The notes under the pieces were generated by a model. The model saw nothing but the letters and a program-made list of their open reading frames with translations, ran no database searches and was not told the DNA's origin. Below, piece after piece: positions 47,420 through 58,969 of a stretch of DNA of 64,000 nucleotides. Origin of the DNA: Gigaspora margarita. Lineage: Eukaryota > Glomeromycota > Glomeromycetes > Diversisporales > Gigasporaceae. Location of the stretch: contig WTPW01000845.1 of assembly GCA_009809945.1 (NCBI GenBank), positions 180,871-244,870 of the forward strand. Reading direction: 5' to 3'. Numbering within the stretch: the stretch's first letter is position 1; each line of letters starts with the position of its first letter. The position numbers and the translations under genes were made by a program.

Positions 47420-49818
47420 TACCATTTTAGCATTAAGGTGCCCTATGACTCTTTGAGGTAGTTCTAGTTGTTGTGTTAAACTTGACAGGTTGAGAAGCAT
47501 CTTTAGACTAAAGATTTTTGAACTTGAGCAGGTATTTTTCAATTTAGAGGCCCAGGAAGAATAATTTTTTGAAGTTGGCTCTACATTAGATCTAGAATAG
47601 AATTTGTTTCAGTAAACCTTTAATTAATAATAAATATAAAAAACATAAATACATACCTTTCTTCCATTTGCTTATTTTGATCTGTTCGATTAGGTTCCAT
47701 TTGCTTATTTTGATCTGTTCAACCAGGTTCCGTTTGCTTATTTTGATCCATTCGACCAGGTTCCAATTGTTCATTTTGATCTGTTCGACCAGGTTCTAAT
47801 TGTTCATTTTGATCTATTCGACCAGGTTTCGATTGTTCATTCTAATCCGTTCGTTCTGTTTGTTTAGTTTGTTCAGCTTGATTCGTTCATTTGTTATGTT
47901 CAGAATCGTCGGCATGCGTATCATGCATATCAAAATTTTTTAATATTTCTAAATCATTAGAGTCGAAATCATCTTCATTAGTATTATTACTATTATATTG
48001 ATGATTATTATTATTATTATTATAATTATTCTTATTATTATTATAGGATGAAGAAATTGTTCAAAGAGGTGTGTCAAGTGGAGGTCTTGTTTGATTTTTC
48101 CATTTTTCCAGTTACAATCATAATAACGTTCTCTATCAAGTTTATTTGATTGGTTAATTATTGCTATTTCTTTAGCCTGATAGAAGATTTTTTGGCACTA
48201 TTTAAAAAATAAAATAAATAGAATTAGCTGATACGAGTATTGTTTATTTTTTAAACAAAATCTATACTGTTAAATTACCCTTTCAGACTGCCATAGTGGA
48301 ATATATACTTTAATCATATGATTATTATTTCTACATTGATTATTGTTATCATCATTGTATAAATGATTTTTTTGGATTGTTCCAGCCTTGCGAGTTCAAT
48401 ATCTGTTTCAGATAGTTTATCTGAATGATATGCGGTTTTAACAATCACATTAGCAAGGTCATCCTCCTACTCCTTTTGGTTAAGTAAATTTGGTCAGTAT
48501 TTTTTAATAATCAGATCCTTAACGCGAAACAGATGCTGTAACCCATCCACTCTTCTTTTTTTTTCTAAACAAATGCAATGTAAATCTGATATGTATATAT
48601 AAAATTATATTTATTTATACAAAAAAAAACTTACTCCTTGCATATGTGAATTCTTCCCAATACGTTTTTTGTTTAACTTTAATTTGGCACTATCTGCCTT
48701 AATTTTTGCTGTCGATGAAAAACTTTTGTGATTGCTTTGGAGTACTCGAACAACTTTGCTGTCTAAATATTAGAGGTTTTTATTGATATGTTGTTTAAGA
48801 GCGGGTAAGGTTGTCATCTCCACAAATTCTTTTTGACGAGCCAGTTTTTCTCCTCACTAATTGCTAAGCGTGAATTGTCATGTGCAAGTTGCTTTGCAAC
48901 TCTAAGTACTTCTTTCTATTATTATAAAAATATAATATATAAATCTGATATTCATATCTACAGGTTAGATAATAATAAAGTATATAATATAAAAAAATAA
49001 TTTACTCTAAACTCTAATTTATATTTCGGATCCATTAGAATCAATTGTCCTTGCTTAAATCTTGTTTGACTTCGGTCATATGATCTACCAGGTGAAAAAG
49101 ATTTTTTTCTTTTCTTTTGTTTCGAATTTTTATGACCATTTCTACTTTCTCTACTTTCGCCACCATTATTACCAATATTATCGATATCCATACCATCAAG
49201 GCGGTCAGTTACAGAAGTTTGTGAGCATTGAAATTCTGAACATCTGACTTAGATCTTTCTTCAATATGTCCAAGTCTTTTTTCAAGAAGAGCAACTTGAG
49301 ATTTCAAGGCTAAATTTTCTAGAATAAAGTTATATTAACTGATATTTATATAAACTGTTAAGCAATAATTTAAGTAAAATGTACAACATACCTTCTTCTA
49401 AATCTTTGTGACTACTTCTAGTAGAATCTAGTTGAATATCATGCAGCCGATATTTGTATTAGTAAAAAATTATTGTTATTTGATAATATTAAATAGATAA
49501 TTTACCTTCACTTGAACTTGATCTACTATTATGATAGTACTTGCGACGTGAAGATAAATGACGAGAATGAGAATGATGAGTATGTAAGCAAGAACGACAG
49601 GTACGAGAATGAGAGTGATGATGATGAGAGCGAGAATGATGGGTATGAGAATGAGAGCAATGATGACAAGAGTGAGAACATGAATGAGAGCAAGAATGAG
49701 AACCATATAGTGAAGAAGAACGAGTAGAAAGAAAATATAAACATTTCCTTTTTTTAGAATCCATAACTTCATGAGATTTGAGAGAAGGACCAAAACGAAA
49801 GACAGTATTTGGTGGCAT
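47420..49818 (-). pseudogene. RS-domain protein with coiled/charged middle and Gln/Glu repeat tail, decayed
   Basis: Read from 49818 leftward. Exon 1 (about 49818-49505) starts MPPNTVFRFGPSLKSHE and becomes an alternating Ser-Arg/His/Cys tract. Later exons are near 49428-49393, 49322-49006 (LALKSQVALLEKRLGHIEER, then MDIDNIGNNGGESRESR and KQKKRKKSFSPGRSYDRSQ), 48918-48639 (EVLRVAKQLAHDNSRLAISE; EFVEMTTLPALKQHIN), 48565-48283 (VKTAYHSDKLSETDIELARL) and 48198-47640 (repeats of EPGRTDQNEQL). Frameshifts occur near 49215 and 48840, and stops near 48775, 48490 and 47890. RS tracts are typical of splicing-related or nuclear speckle proteins, but no RRM was seen and no function is assigned. Several introns have good GT/AG borders, so it was once a real spliced gene. 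Confidence 0.6.
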
Positions 49819-49829
49819 GATATGAATAT

Positions 49830-50640
49830 TTGTAGAAAAATAAGACCAAAATTTTCTAAAATTTTCAAAACTACTATGAATAAAAAAGATCTAACACGAA
49901 GAAAGTTATTGAATATGAAGCGAAGTTGTATCAAATAGATAAGTATTACATATATGTGTGTGTGTAAAAAAAAAAGCCCAAGGACTATTTTGAATATTGA
50001 AAGAAATGTGAAGTTATTGAATAAGCGAAGGTGTATCAAATAGTAACAGAAGAAATTTACTTGTAGAAACAAAATGTGATAGTTAATGAAAGAAAAAATT
50101 GAATAAGAAGTGAAGTATCAAATAGTAATGGAAGAAATTTATTTGTAGAAAAAAAGTAAGATTCGAAAAACAGATAATTTTATATTCAAAAAAAAAAAAA
50201 AATTTGTCATGAAGTTTGGTTGTCATTGTATTTATTATACATATATAATTATCGAAAAAAATTTCACTGTCATTAAATTGTAAAATAAACTTTCGATTAT
50301 CGATCATTTAAAATAAACTATTACATGATGAAATAAACAATTAATTAATGATGAAATAAACTATTACATGAAATACTATGACATTTTAATTCAAATAATT
50401 TTTTTTTCAGAGTCAACTATAAACTATAATATCCATATTGCTTTTCTGTATCAATTGTTTTTTTCAATTAGGTCATACAAACTTAATAAATTGGTTAGCT
50501 AGTCAAATTTTGCAAATTCTGGACTACATTTTTTGTCAGATGTTTTTTTATTAGGCGTTTATAAAAAAATTTTACATTTATATATATAATTTTTTTTTGA
50601 AAATAAAGCAAGTCGCTGGGTTATTTTTTATATTGTTTTA
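49830..50640. other. Upstream region of the RS-domain pseudogene
   Basis: 50012-50075 and 50100-50160 are diverged direct copies (GTATCAAATAGTAA then AGAAGAAATTTACTTGTAG). 50290-50370 has short ATGATGAAATAAAC repeats. Nothing coding is recognised. Confidence 0.45.
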
Positions 50641-51422
50641 TTTCAATTTGACGTAAGTCAACAGATCGAAAAATGGGCTAAGCAGAGACAAGCCTGCTAG
50701 TTTCCAAAACGGGCAAACCGGTTCAGCGGTTGTTAGTATGAAAGAAAAAACCTGGATAGCATGCGATAACACATGCAAGGTAAGAGTCATTTAATTAACT
50801 GCCTTAATTGGAATTATTAAGCGTTACTAATATAACTTTATTATACTGGGATGAGACCCGTACATAATCAGCAACTCGCAATTGCGATAGTGAATTCGCT
50901 CCCAGCCCACCCAGCCAGGGAAATCCTGCCATTTATCATTTATTTAAACTTCATGTCCAGTCGGCCTGCTTTGTGCAGTGTGGGAGACCACCAGCTGATG
51001 ATACATATTACAAATGATGCTGATGACGGTTATACCCAGCGCAAATTGTAGTTGCTATTTCCAGGAGCATAGCTAGTCTCAGCTCGTGCATCAATTGCAC
51101 TGATGCACGCTACTGCTGCATATCGAAAAAAATTTTTTTTAAGTTCAATATCTGGCCATAGAGGTCACATGATTCTATCATTTCCTCACTTGCATTTCCC
51201 AGTCGGCCTGCTTTGTGCAGTGTGGGAGACCACCGGCTGATGATACATATTACAAATGACGCTTATGACGGATATACCTGGCGCAAATTGTAGTTGCTAT
51301 TTCCGGGAGCATAGCCGGTCTCAGCTCATGCATCAATCACACCGATGTATGCTACTGCTGTATATCATCAATAAAATTTGATTAATAAAGTTCAATATCT
51401 GACCATGGCGGTCAGGTGATTC
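50641..51422. repeat. GC-richer block with a 242-bp direct duplication
   Basis: Copies begin at 50958 and 51200 with CAGTCGGCCTGCTTTGTGCA. They share GTGGGAGACCACC, ATACATATTACAAATGA, GCGCAAATTGTAGTTGCT and GCATCAAT, differing mainly by C/T and G/A changes. Composition differs clearly from the surroundings, so it is probably transposon-derived, perhaps a retroposon tail. No protein frame extends across both copies. Confidence 0.7.
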
Positions 51423-53016
51423 CAAATAAATATGTCATATGCGTGCAATGTTTTTCGAAAACCGTTTAACCTTTTTTTTCTTTTTTTAAATAGTTACCTT
51501 TAAATAAACCTCAATACTAATCCCTTAATGTTGTACAATGCATATGATTATTTTTCATAACTTTATTTTATTTTTAGTAAAATAAACAAAACTGCATATA
51601 AATCATATTTTAAAAAAATTTTTTTTTATACATATAATATTACACATGAAAATTGTATTTTAAAAATTTATATATATATATATATTTATTTATTTATATA
51701 ATTAATGTTTGTATAATAAAAATAAAATTTTGATTTTATCACTTTTTGACCCAATAATGAAAAAGTAATTGACTTTANTTTTTCNGATATGTATATCTGA
51801 TACTGAAATTTACAAATNACNGAGTAAAAATATAATTAATTGATTAATTTTATCAATATACNAGTAAAAATAATCTGGTCAAAACAAGTTAACCNANACT
51901 CNGATTTNATCAAAACAAATTAAACTTNGATTTNATCAAAACAAATTAAACTTTCATTTAATTTTTTTTAAAATATTAAACCAAATTAATTTTTCATTCT
52001 TTGATTTTTTTAAAATATTAAACCAAATTAATTTTTGATTTCTTCGATTTTTTTTTAACTTTTCTCCGAAATGTATATCTGTTCCTCTAACAACTAAAAA
52101 TCACAGATTTTGGATGCCAAAACATGTGATTTAGATAAAACTATGTTAATTTTATATTGGAATGATCAATTCTATATAAAAAAATAAAACATGTGAATTC
52201 TGTAATAGAAATTTAAAATAAACTTCCAAATTATTGTACAATTGATATTAAAAAATAAAATTACTGATGCTATTGCTTTTTGCTTTGAAACTTATATAAA
52301 AAGCATAAAATAAAATATACTTTGTCCGATATGCATATTGTACAATTGATATTAAAAAATAAATTACTAATATTAATGCTCTTTGTTTTGAAACCTATTG
52401 TTACGAGCTAAATGTGAAAGTGGGCACAGTAATATGATGATCATTAAGTTGGGGCTTTGTAACNATCGACNTCAAGAACNTTTGGATTATCATTTCNGGC
52501 TTAGAGATTGTNAGAAGAANATTNTGCNTCTCCAAAGAGAGAACCATCTGGTAAAATAATAGCTTGTAAAAGTGAGAAGGAAAAGAAGGCATTAGTCAAT
52601 GAATTGTAAATCATTATTTAAGCCACTTACACCCTTTCTGATGTAAAATAGTATAAAAGAGAGGTAATTTTGCCATTACAAAGGAAAGGAATCCCTTGGA
52701 GAATAGAAAATAAAAAGAATAATCATTAATAAATAAACAATCATTAATAAATAAATTATAAATCACCATATGTGTAAAACATGTAAAAAGTATAAAATAA
52801 AATATACTTTGTCCGATATGCATATTGTACAATTGATAATAAAAAATAAATTACCAATGTTGTTCTTTTCTCTGAAATATAAATATGCTAAAATGTTTTT
52901 GTAAGCTATTTTCTCTCTTAATATTTTCTCTTAATATTTTTTTTTTTACTTCTTAATATTGTTTTTTCATATCTTTCTTAATATCGTGTCTTGCTTTTTA
53001 ACATATATATTTCATT
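51423..53016. other. Intergenic, AT-rich, with scattered N and a dispersed direct repeat
   Basis: N bases are scattered over 51778-51928 and 52464-52528. ACTTTGTCCGATATGCATAT with its flanks occurs at about 52303-52370 and 52793-52855; part of the same block (AAATTACTGATGC... TTTGAAAC) also occurs near 52250. ATCATTAATAAATAAA is tandem near 52720-52760. No gene was recognised. Confidence 0.5.
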
Positions 53017-56000
53017 ATGACTTACAAAAAAAACAAAAAAATTGTTTAAAAACCTGCTTCTACTTTACAAACAAAAAGACGTACGCGCAAAAAAGTAGCA
53101 TGTTTCTGTAGTATGTGCAATGGTATAGAAAGAGATCCAAGAGTTAAGGCAGACCATGAAGCACAAGAACAAGAACCTTCTAAAGTAAAAGGAAAGCGTG
53201 CTATATCAAACCGTCAAGTTGGATATTAGCCAGAAGATATCAATAATGGCGAAGGGTCTTCAGATATGATAAATAATATTTTTTTAATAGAACAGGTTAT
53301 TGATTCAACAGATGGTGAAAAGTCAGATAGTGAATCATATACTTTGATGCCTCTGCCACAGCCTGAAAATCTTCAATTCCTTGTTGCACAGCTACCCAAA
53401 GGCTTTCATAATGCAAAAATGTTATCCTTTTATCCTGAAAAAAATTTATCAGATTCTTCTGATAATGATGAAAATGAAAATGAAAATGATGATGTGAAAA
53501 GTGATAAAACTGATGAAACTGAAACTGAAGAAGAGAGTGAAGAAGAGAGTGAAAAAGAGAATTTAATAAGGTTTGATGCACCTGATTTAGATGATACTCC
53601 AGAGACCAATGCTAGAATTGTTGACGAAGATTTATTAGAAATTGTATTGTGGGTTTTTCATTACCAACAATAATATTAGCATTCTAATACAAGTATTCAC
53701 ACTCTAATTAAATATATCTAGTGTTTGTTAACTCGTATTGATGAAAAAAATATTGTGGCCTTCCTACATCAATAGACTAGCAAAAAAGATGGCTGGTATT
53801 TCAGATTATGCAACAAGATTCACTGTATGCGAATCTTGCTGCAAATTATATAATCCAAAAGATATTTCAACAAAAAAAGCAGGACAAACACCAAAATTAC
53901 TTCGCTGTACTTATATAGAATTTCCAAACCATATAAATATCAGCAAATGAGTATCATGCAACACAATACTTTCGAAAAAAGTCAGGGTGCATGATGGAAT
54001 AATCAGGAAGCCAATATCAATTTATCTTGTAGTAAATCTCAAGCAACAGTTTCTAAAGCTATTCCAGCAATGCAGATTTGAAAAAGCATGCAGAAGATGG
54101 GCCTATTGACCTTCAAAACCCCAATTATTAGATATATATGATGGTAGGATATAGAAATCATTCTCTGATAATGAAGGGAAGTTATTTTTTCGTCCAGAAA
54201 CAGCTGATAGCCATATAGGATTGATGCTAAACTTGAACTAGTTTTAACCATTTGAGATGTTTCAATATAGCGTGGGGGTCATATATGCTATCATATGTAA
54301 TCTTCCACGTCAAGATAGGTTTTTTTTTTTTTACATTCATTAATCAAATATGATGTTAATTTAATATACATAAAAGGTTTAAACCATCCAATATAATAAT
54401 ATTGTCTATCATACCAGGGCCATCGGAATCAAAGCTGCATCAGTTAAACTACTACTTGGCACCTATTATCGATCAGCTTATAGAGCTCTGAGAAGAAATA
54501 GATCTATCGGCTACGTTTGAGTTCCTATCTGGCAAGAGAATCAAATGTGCAGTAATTTGTTGCTCCAGTGACTTATCTGCAGCAAGAAAACTTTGCAGGC
54601 ATATTTCGGCTAAGGCTGCATGTTATTGCTGCTATAAAAGAGCTAATTACGACATTTAGAACCAACCTTATTTCGGTGGTATTTCCAATATAGAGTCCTA
54701 GTTTGTAGAATATGACCACAACCTTATCCAAAACGATGCAATAAATTGAAAAAATTGCAAGACAGCTGAACAAAGAAAACAGCATCTTTCCAATACTCTT
54801 GTCAGATGGTCCGAAATCTTTAGGCTTTCATACTTTAATTCCATTAGATTCCTGGTAGTGGACCCAATGCATTGCTTCTTCTTGGGAATAGCAAAATGGA
54901 TCGTAACTAGATTATGGATTGAAAATGAAAGGTTAACTTCTCAAAATTTAAAAATTATGCAGCAATTGGCAGATAAAATCAATGTGCCATCAGATATTGG
55001 TAGAATTCCTTGTAAAATCTCTACTGGTGAAGAATTTTCAAGATTCATGGCAAACCAGTGGAAGACTTTTATCCTTGTATATGCTACCACTATTTGTTGG
55101 AAACTATTGTGCGATGCTAATAGGAAAATTCTTACTTATTTTGTCTGGGCTTGTAGCATATTGGTTTGTAGAATAATCGATGAAAGAGATTTAGAAGAAG
55201 CACACCAATGTCTGATAGCCATGATAAAAATTATTAAAGAAATATATGGTCCCAAGAAGATTTCTCCAAACCTTCACCTATGCCTTCATATATCTGAATG
55301 TGCATTAAATTATGGTCCTTTATATTTTTTTTGGTGGTTTAGTTTTGAACAGATGAATGGATTACTAGGTAAATATAATTGAAAGATTAATAATTTGTTT
55401 AAAACAAAAGTCAATAACAGGTGGTCGATATCTCTATCTTCTAAACAATATTAATTAAATTTGTAGGAAGCTACAAAAATAGTAATAGGAAAATTGAGCT
55501 GGAACTTATGAATATCATCCAACAAACCAGACAAATTGACAGATTAATTAATAATAGTAATAGTGCTAATTTATCTGAAGATTTGTCTATTTTGGCTTCA
55601 AAAAAATCTTCTGGCAGTTTTGGTGATTATGAAATGTCTAACGAAGATGCAATAAATTTTCTCTCTATGTCAAAATCGGTAGAGGAAGGAATCGGCACTG
55701 GTACTGGGGCTGATTCATTTCCTGGAATCTTTCTTATACCAAAGAAAATGAATACATACATCTCTCGAGACTTTATAGAGTTACTCATCGAATATTATAA
55801 TAATACTTATAATACCAATATATTCGTTCTGCCTGAAGATTTGGATTTAGATGGGTCGATAAGCATATCATCTATAATAAATCAATATGGAAGAATACGA
55901 ATAAGTAATGAAGTTTTCAGTTCTACATTTTCTAAAAGATATGAAAATTCATCAAGAATTCTTGCAAAATTTGCTGATGAAGATGAAGTAAATATGTATC

Positions 56001-56317
56001 TGGGCCAGGTTTAGTTCTTTTTTGAACATTATTTTGATTATTCGAAAGAATCAACAAAGCACAGCCTCGCCTATGTTCATTGGTATAAACAAATATAAAA
56101 TGAGAATTTAAGGTGTCATCTTAGCATCAGCAAAAAAGATAACAAGCTTTGTAATGTGAAATTATGGCATAATGATTTTTATGATATAGATCGTGATTGC
56201 ATAATTCCGGTACATAACATACTGGGAAGATTTGTGGCAGGAACATTTACTGTTGGTTCAAGAAAGTATCAGGATTATATGTCAGTGATTCCATTAAACA
56301 GAAAGTACAATATATAA
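53017..56317 (+). pseudogene. tnp2-like (CACTA/EnSpm-type) transposase, broken
   Basis: Segments in order: a basic Cys-containing N-terminus near 53017-53220 (TKRRTRKKVACFCSMCNG), an acidic Ser/Asp/Glu-rich region (53266-53673), a zinc-like CESCCKLYNPKD segment (53783-53948), then YDGRIWKSF, SVGVIYAIICNLPRQ and AVICCSSDLSAARKLC (54100-54620). Next come VDPMHCFFLGIAKW (54850-54905), typical of tnp2 transposases where DxMH carries a catalytic Asp, and LHLCLHISECALNYGPLYFFWW with a stop near 55381. The tail has 55508-56011 open and readable sequence to TAA at 56317. Stops near 53044, 53227, 53949 and 56096 and several frameshifts make it inactive. A probable intron lies near 54319-54376. No CACTA ends were identified. 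The family call rests on the VDPMH region and overall order. Confidence 0.6.
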
Positions 56318-56454
56318 TGCATATTGTATTGTATTACATGATAATCTATTATTATTTATATATTATATTAATTAATCAGAATTAGATAAAGTGATCACAC
56401 TATACATGGATGAGCTACTAAATAAAAAATATCATGTAATAAATGGCATGCCCC

Positions 56455-56517
56455 TTATTTATTTTTATTTATTTATTTATTTTTATAATTTATTTATTTT
56501 TTTATTTATTTATTTTT
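56455..56517. repeat. (TTTA)n microsatellite, left part
   Basis: ATTTATTTATTTTT-type repeat. It continues beyond the element at 56,518-57,244 (57245-57280) and again at 57,328-57,412, suggesting the element inserted into the microsatellite. Confidence 0.85.
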
Positions 56518-57244
56518 AGGTTATTGCTATTCGCACCATGGTTTTTGCTATTCACACCATGGATTTTGTGTAACATTAGATTATTAATCAACTTTTTCTA
56601 TTCACACCATGGTAATATAAGTTGCACCAATAAAAACTCCTCTTTTTTTATAGATTAACAATATATAAAAAGATTTTTCGCAATTTTCATGTAATATTAG
56701 GCCTTTTTAATGTTGCACCAATAAAAACACCTTTTTTTGTAGATTAACAACATGTAGGGGTGCAGGATAAGATTTTCGCAATTTTTGTGTAATCTTGGGA
56801 CTGGTTAGAATGTTCTAGTAGGTCTGCTAACCTAATTTTATAATGTGGGCCAACCCTAACCCTAATTTTATAATGCGGGCCAACCCTTACCCTAATTTCT
56901 TAAGGCCTTAACATAATGTGGGCCAGAATTTCGCAATTTTGTATAACCTTGGGCTATTTTCATGTTGCACCAATAAAAACTCACCTTTTTTTGTAGATTA
57001 ACAACATGTAGGGGTGCAGAATAAGATTTCGCAATTTTCATGTAACCTTAGACCGTTTTATTGTTGCACCAATAAAAACTCGCCTTTTTTTGTAGATTAA
57101 CAACATGTAGGGGTGCAAGTTAAGATTTTTACAAATGTTTGTGTAACTATACCATGGTGCGAATAGAAAAAGTTGGTTAATAATCTAATATTACCAAAAT
57201 CCATGGTGCGAATAGCAAAAACCATGGTGCGAATAGCAATACCC
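56518..57244. mobile_element. 727-bp element with CACCATGG-bearing terminal repeats and internal tandem repeats
   Basis: About 100 bp at each end are inverted copies: GTTATTGCTATTCGCACCAT, then TTTTTGCTATTCACACCATGG, and a third CACCATGG after TTAATCAACTTTTTC. The interior has four to five units of roughly 100-130 bp with GTTGCACCAATAAAAACTC, GTAGATTAACAACATGTAGG and TTCGCAATTTT. No coding. A target duplication cannot be read because the flanks are (TTTA)n. Confidence 0.75.
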
Positions 57245-57280
57245 TTATTTTTATTTATTTATTTTTATTTATTTATTTAT

Positions 57281-57700
57281 TGGACGAATGTATTTGTTGC
57301 CTCTCTATAACATATTTATTATTACTACTTTATTTATTTTTATTATTTATTTATTTTTTTATTTATTTATTTTTATTTATTTATTTTTATTTATTTATTT
57401 ATTGGACGAATATATTTGTTGCCTCTCTATAACATATTTATTGTCACAGATCATAATGAAATCAGATCATAATGAAATACAGGGGTTCAATTTAAAAATA
57501 TAAGCCCTACTAAAATCTACCTATACTCTTTTTCAAATAACCCTAACCCTAAATCTAACTTAACTATAAAAAAAAACCTAACAAAAAAGGCCCAAAAAAA
57601 TTTAAAAATCGGTCATAAAATAAGTTTATTTCATTATGATCTGATTTCATTATGATCTGATTTCATTATGATCTGCCACATTTATTATTACTACTTTATT
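57281..57700. repeat. 132-bp tandem duplication, second copy interrupted by a MITE
   Basis: Copy 1 starts at 57281 (TGGACGAATGTATTTGTTGC) and runs through AACATATTTATTATTACTAC. Copy 2 starts at 57413 and is split after ATTTATT by the element 57443-57679, resuming at 57680 with ATTTATTATTACTAC. Copy 1 therefore serves as the empty site. Confidence 0.85.
57443..57679. mobile_element. 237-bp MITE with CAGATCATAATGAAAT repeats
   Basis: Ends GTCACAGATCATAATGAAAT and, inverted, GTGGCAGATCATAATGAAAT; the unit ATCATAATGAAATC is repeated two to three times at each end. ATTTATT is duplicated on both sides (57436-57442, 57680-57686), and the adjacent duplicate gives the unoccupied sequence. Confidence 0.85.
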
Positions 57701-57816
57701 TATAACTCAATATTTTACTAAAATAATACCTATTGCACTTTTAACAAAAAATGATTCTCTTACAATTCTGTATTAATATTGACCTTAATCCTAACTTAAT
57801 TCTATTTTAACATTAA

Positions 57817-58900
57817 CCAACACTATCGTAATGAAACTCAAGAAAAAGTAATATCATGGATTCAACAAGCACTATCTGCTAATCTCCATCCTATTACTCT
57901 TGGTGACTTCAATGTCTCTAATATTTTATTAGCATCCAAATCCAAATTACTATCCTATATTCATAACAATAATATGTATGATCTTGCAGACCATACTAAC
58001 AAGCTACAACACACTTGGCAACATAATAACCTTCATAGCCGTATAGACTACATTTGGGCACATGATTCTATTATTCCTTATCTTATTGACTTTACTCTTC
58101 AGGAGCCTTTAACATCTACACAGAGTGATCATCTTATTCTAATCTCTAGTTGGGCATTCCCTTTTGCTTTGTCATCAAAACTTCGACATAAAACCCGGTN
58201 CAAACGTAGAGTATTTAACTACAAAGCTATGAGCCATGATATGTGAGAAGAATTTTCTTCTCTTACCCAAAACAAAACTCCATCCCTTAATACTCCACTC
58301 ACTATTAATACTACTGGATCACTAGAACACACTTGGCATAAAATTCAAACTAGTATTATTACATCTGCTTTCCAAATAATACCCAATAAGAAATTTACAG
58401 TTCGTAATTTTCATCACACCTTCTCACCTAAAGCTACNGATCTCCACAAAGATCTTCAAAATCTAGGAAGTATAATGAAACAAACCAAACATGCACTCTC
58501 TAACCATGGTTCTTTATTACCTAACATTTATATACAAATTTAACACATCAACTCTAAACATAACTTCAATATTCCTCAACCTCNNTTAAATAGCCAANAC
58601 CTNNCCNANTGGCTTCAGCAAACTAAAATAGCCTGGAGAACTTTATACAATGCCAGGAATCTTGAAAACTCACAGCACTTACGACATCATATCAACTCTG
58701 CTATTAATACCAGATATGAAAAAATTCTCACTCAGCCTACTAAAATGATTAATAGTATACTTAACAGGCATATTGATCCAGTATATTTTGATAATATCAA
58801 AATAGAGGACAATATTATTACTAATCCATCATGTATTAAACAACATATTCAATCACACTTCTGCCAATGGACTGCATATCAATCACAACAACCAAACAAT
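57817..58900 (+). pseudogene. LINE endonuclease fragment and linker
   Basis: Seen: ITLGDFNVS (GDFN, a metal-binding motif of EEP nucleases), SRIDYIWAH (substrate/metal region) and TQSDHLILIS (terminal SDH catalytic pair). The upstream catalytic residues are missing through 5' truncation. Stops follow SHDM (58244-58246), near 58540 and near 58903. The linker continues with AWRTLYNARNLENSQHLR, typical of the stretch before the polymerase. Confidence 0.8.
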
Positions 58901-58969
58901 CTTTGAAAATGAATGGGAAACAGAATACAGCCCCTCTTCAATTATCCTATCTTCTTGGTACAATACAGC

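Noticed and set aside
49476..50072. 198-aa hydrophobic minus-strand frame that could suggest a membrane protein
   Set aside because: It overlaps the RS-encoding exon in another frame; the hydrophobic run is the frame-shifted reading of Ser-Arg codons, plus AT-rich leader.
56840..56920. CCCTAACCCTAA words (also near 57,540 and 27,820) as telomere-type repeats
   Set aside because: Only one or two units occur, embedded in dispersed elements that carry a GGTTAGGG core; no array.
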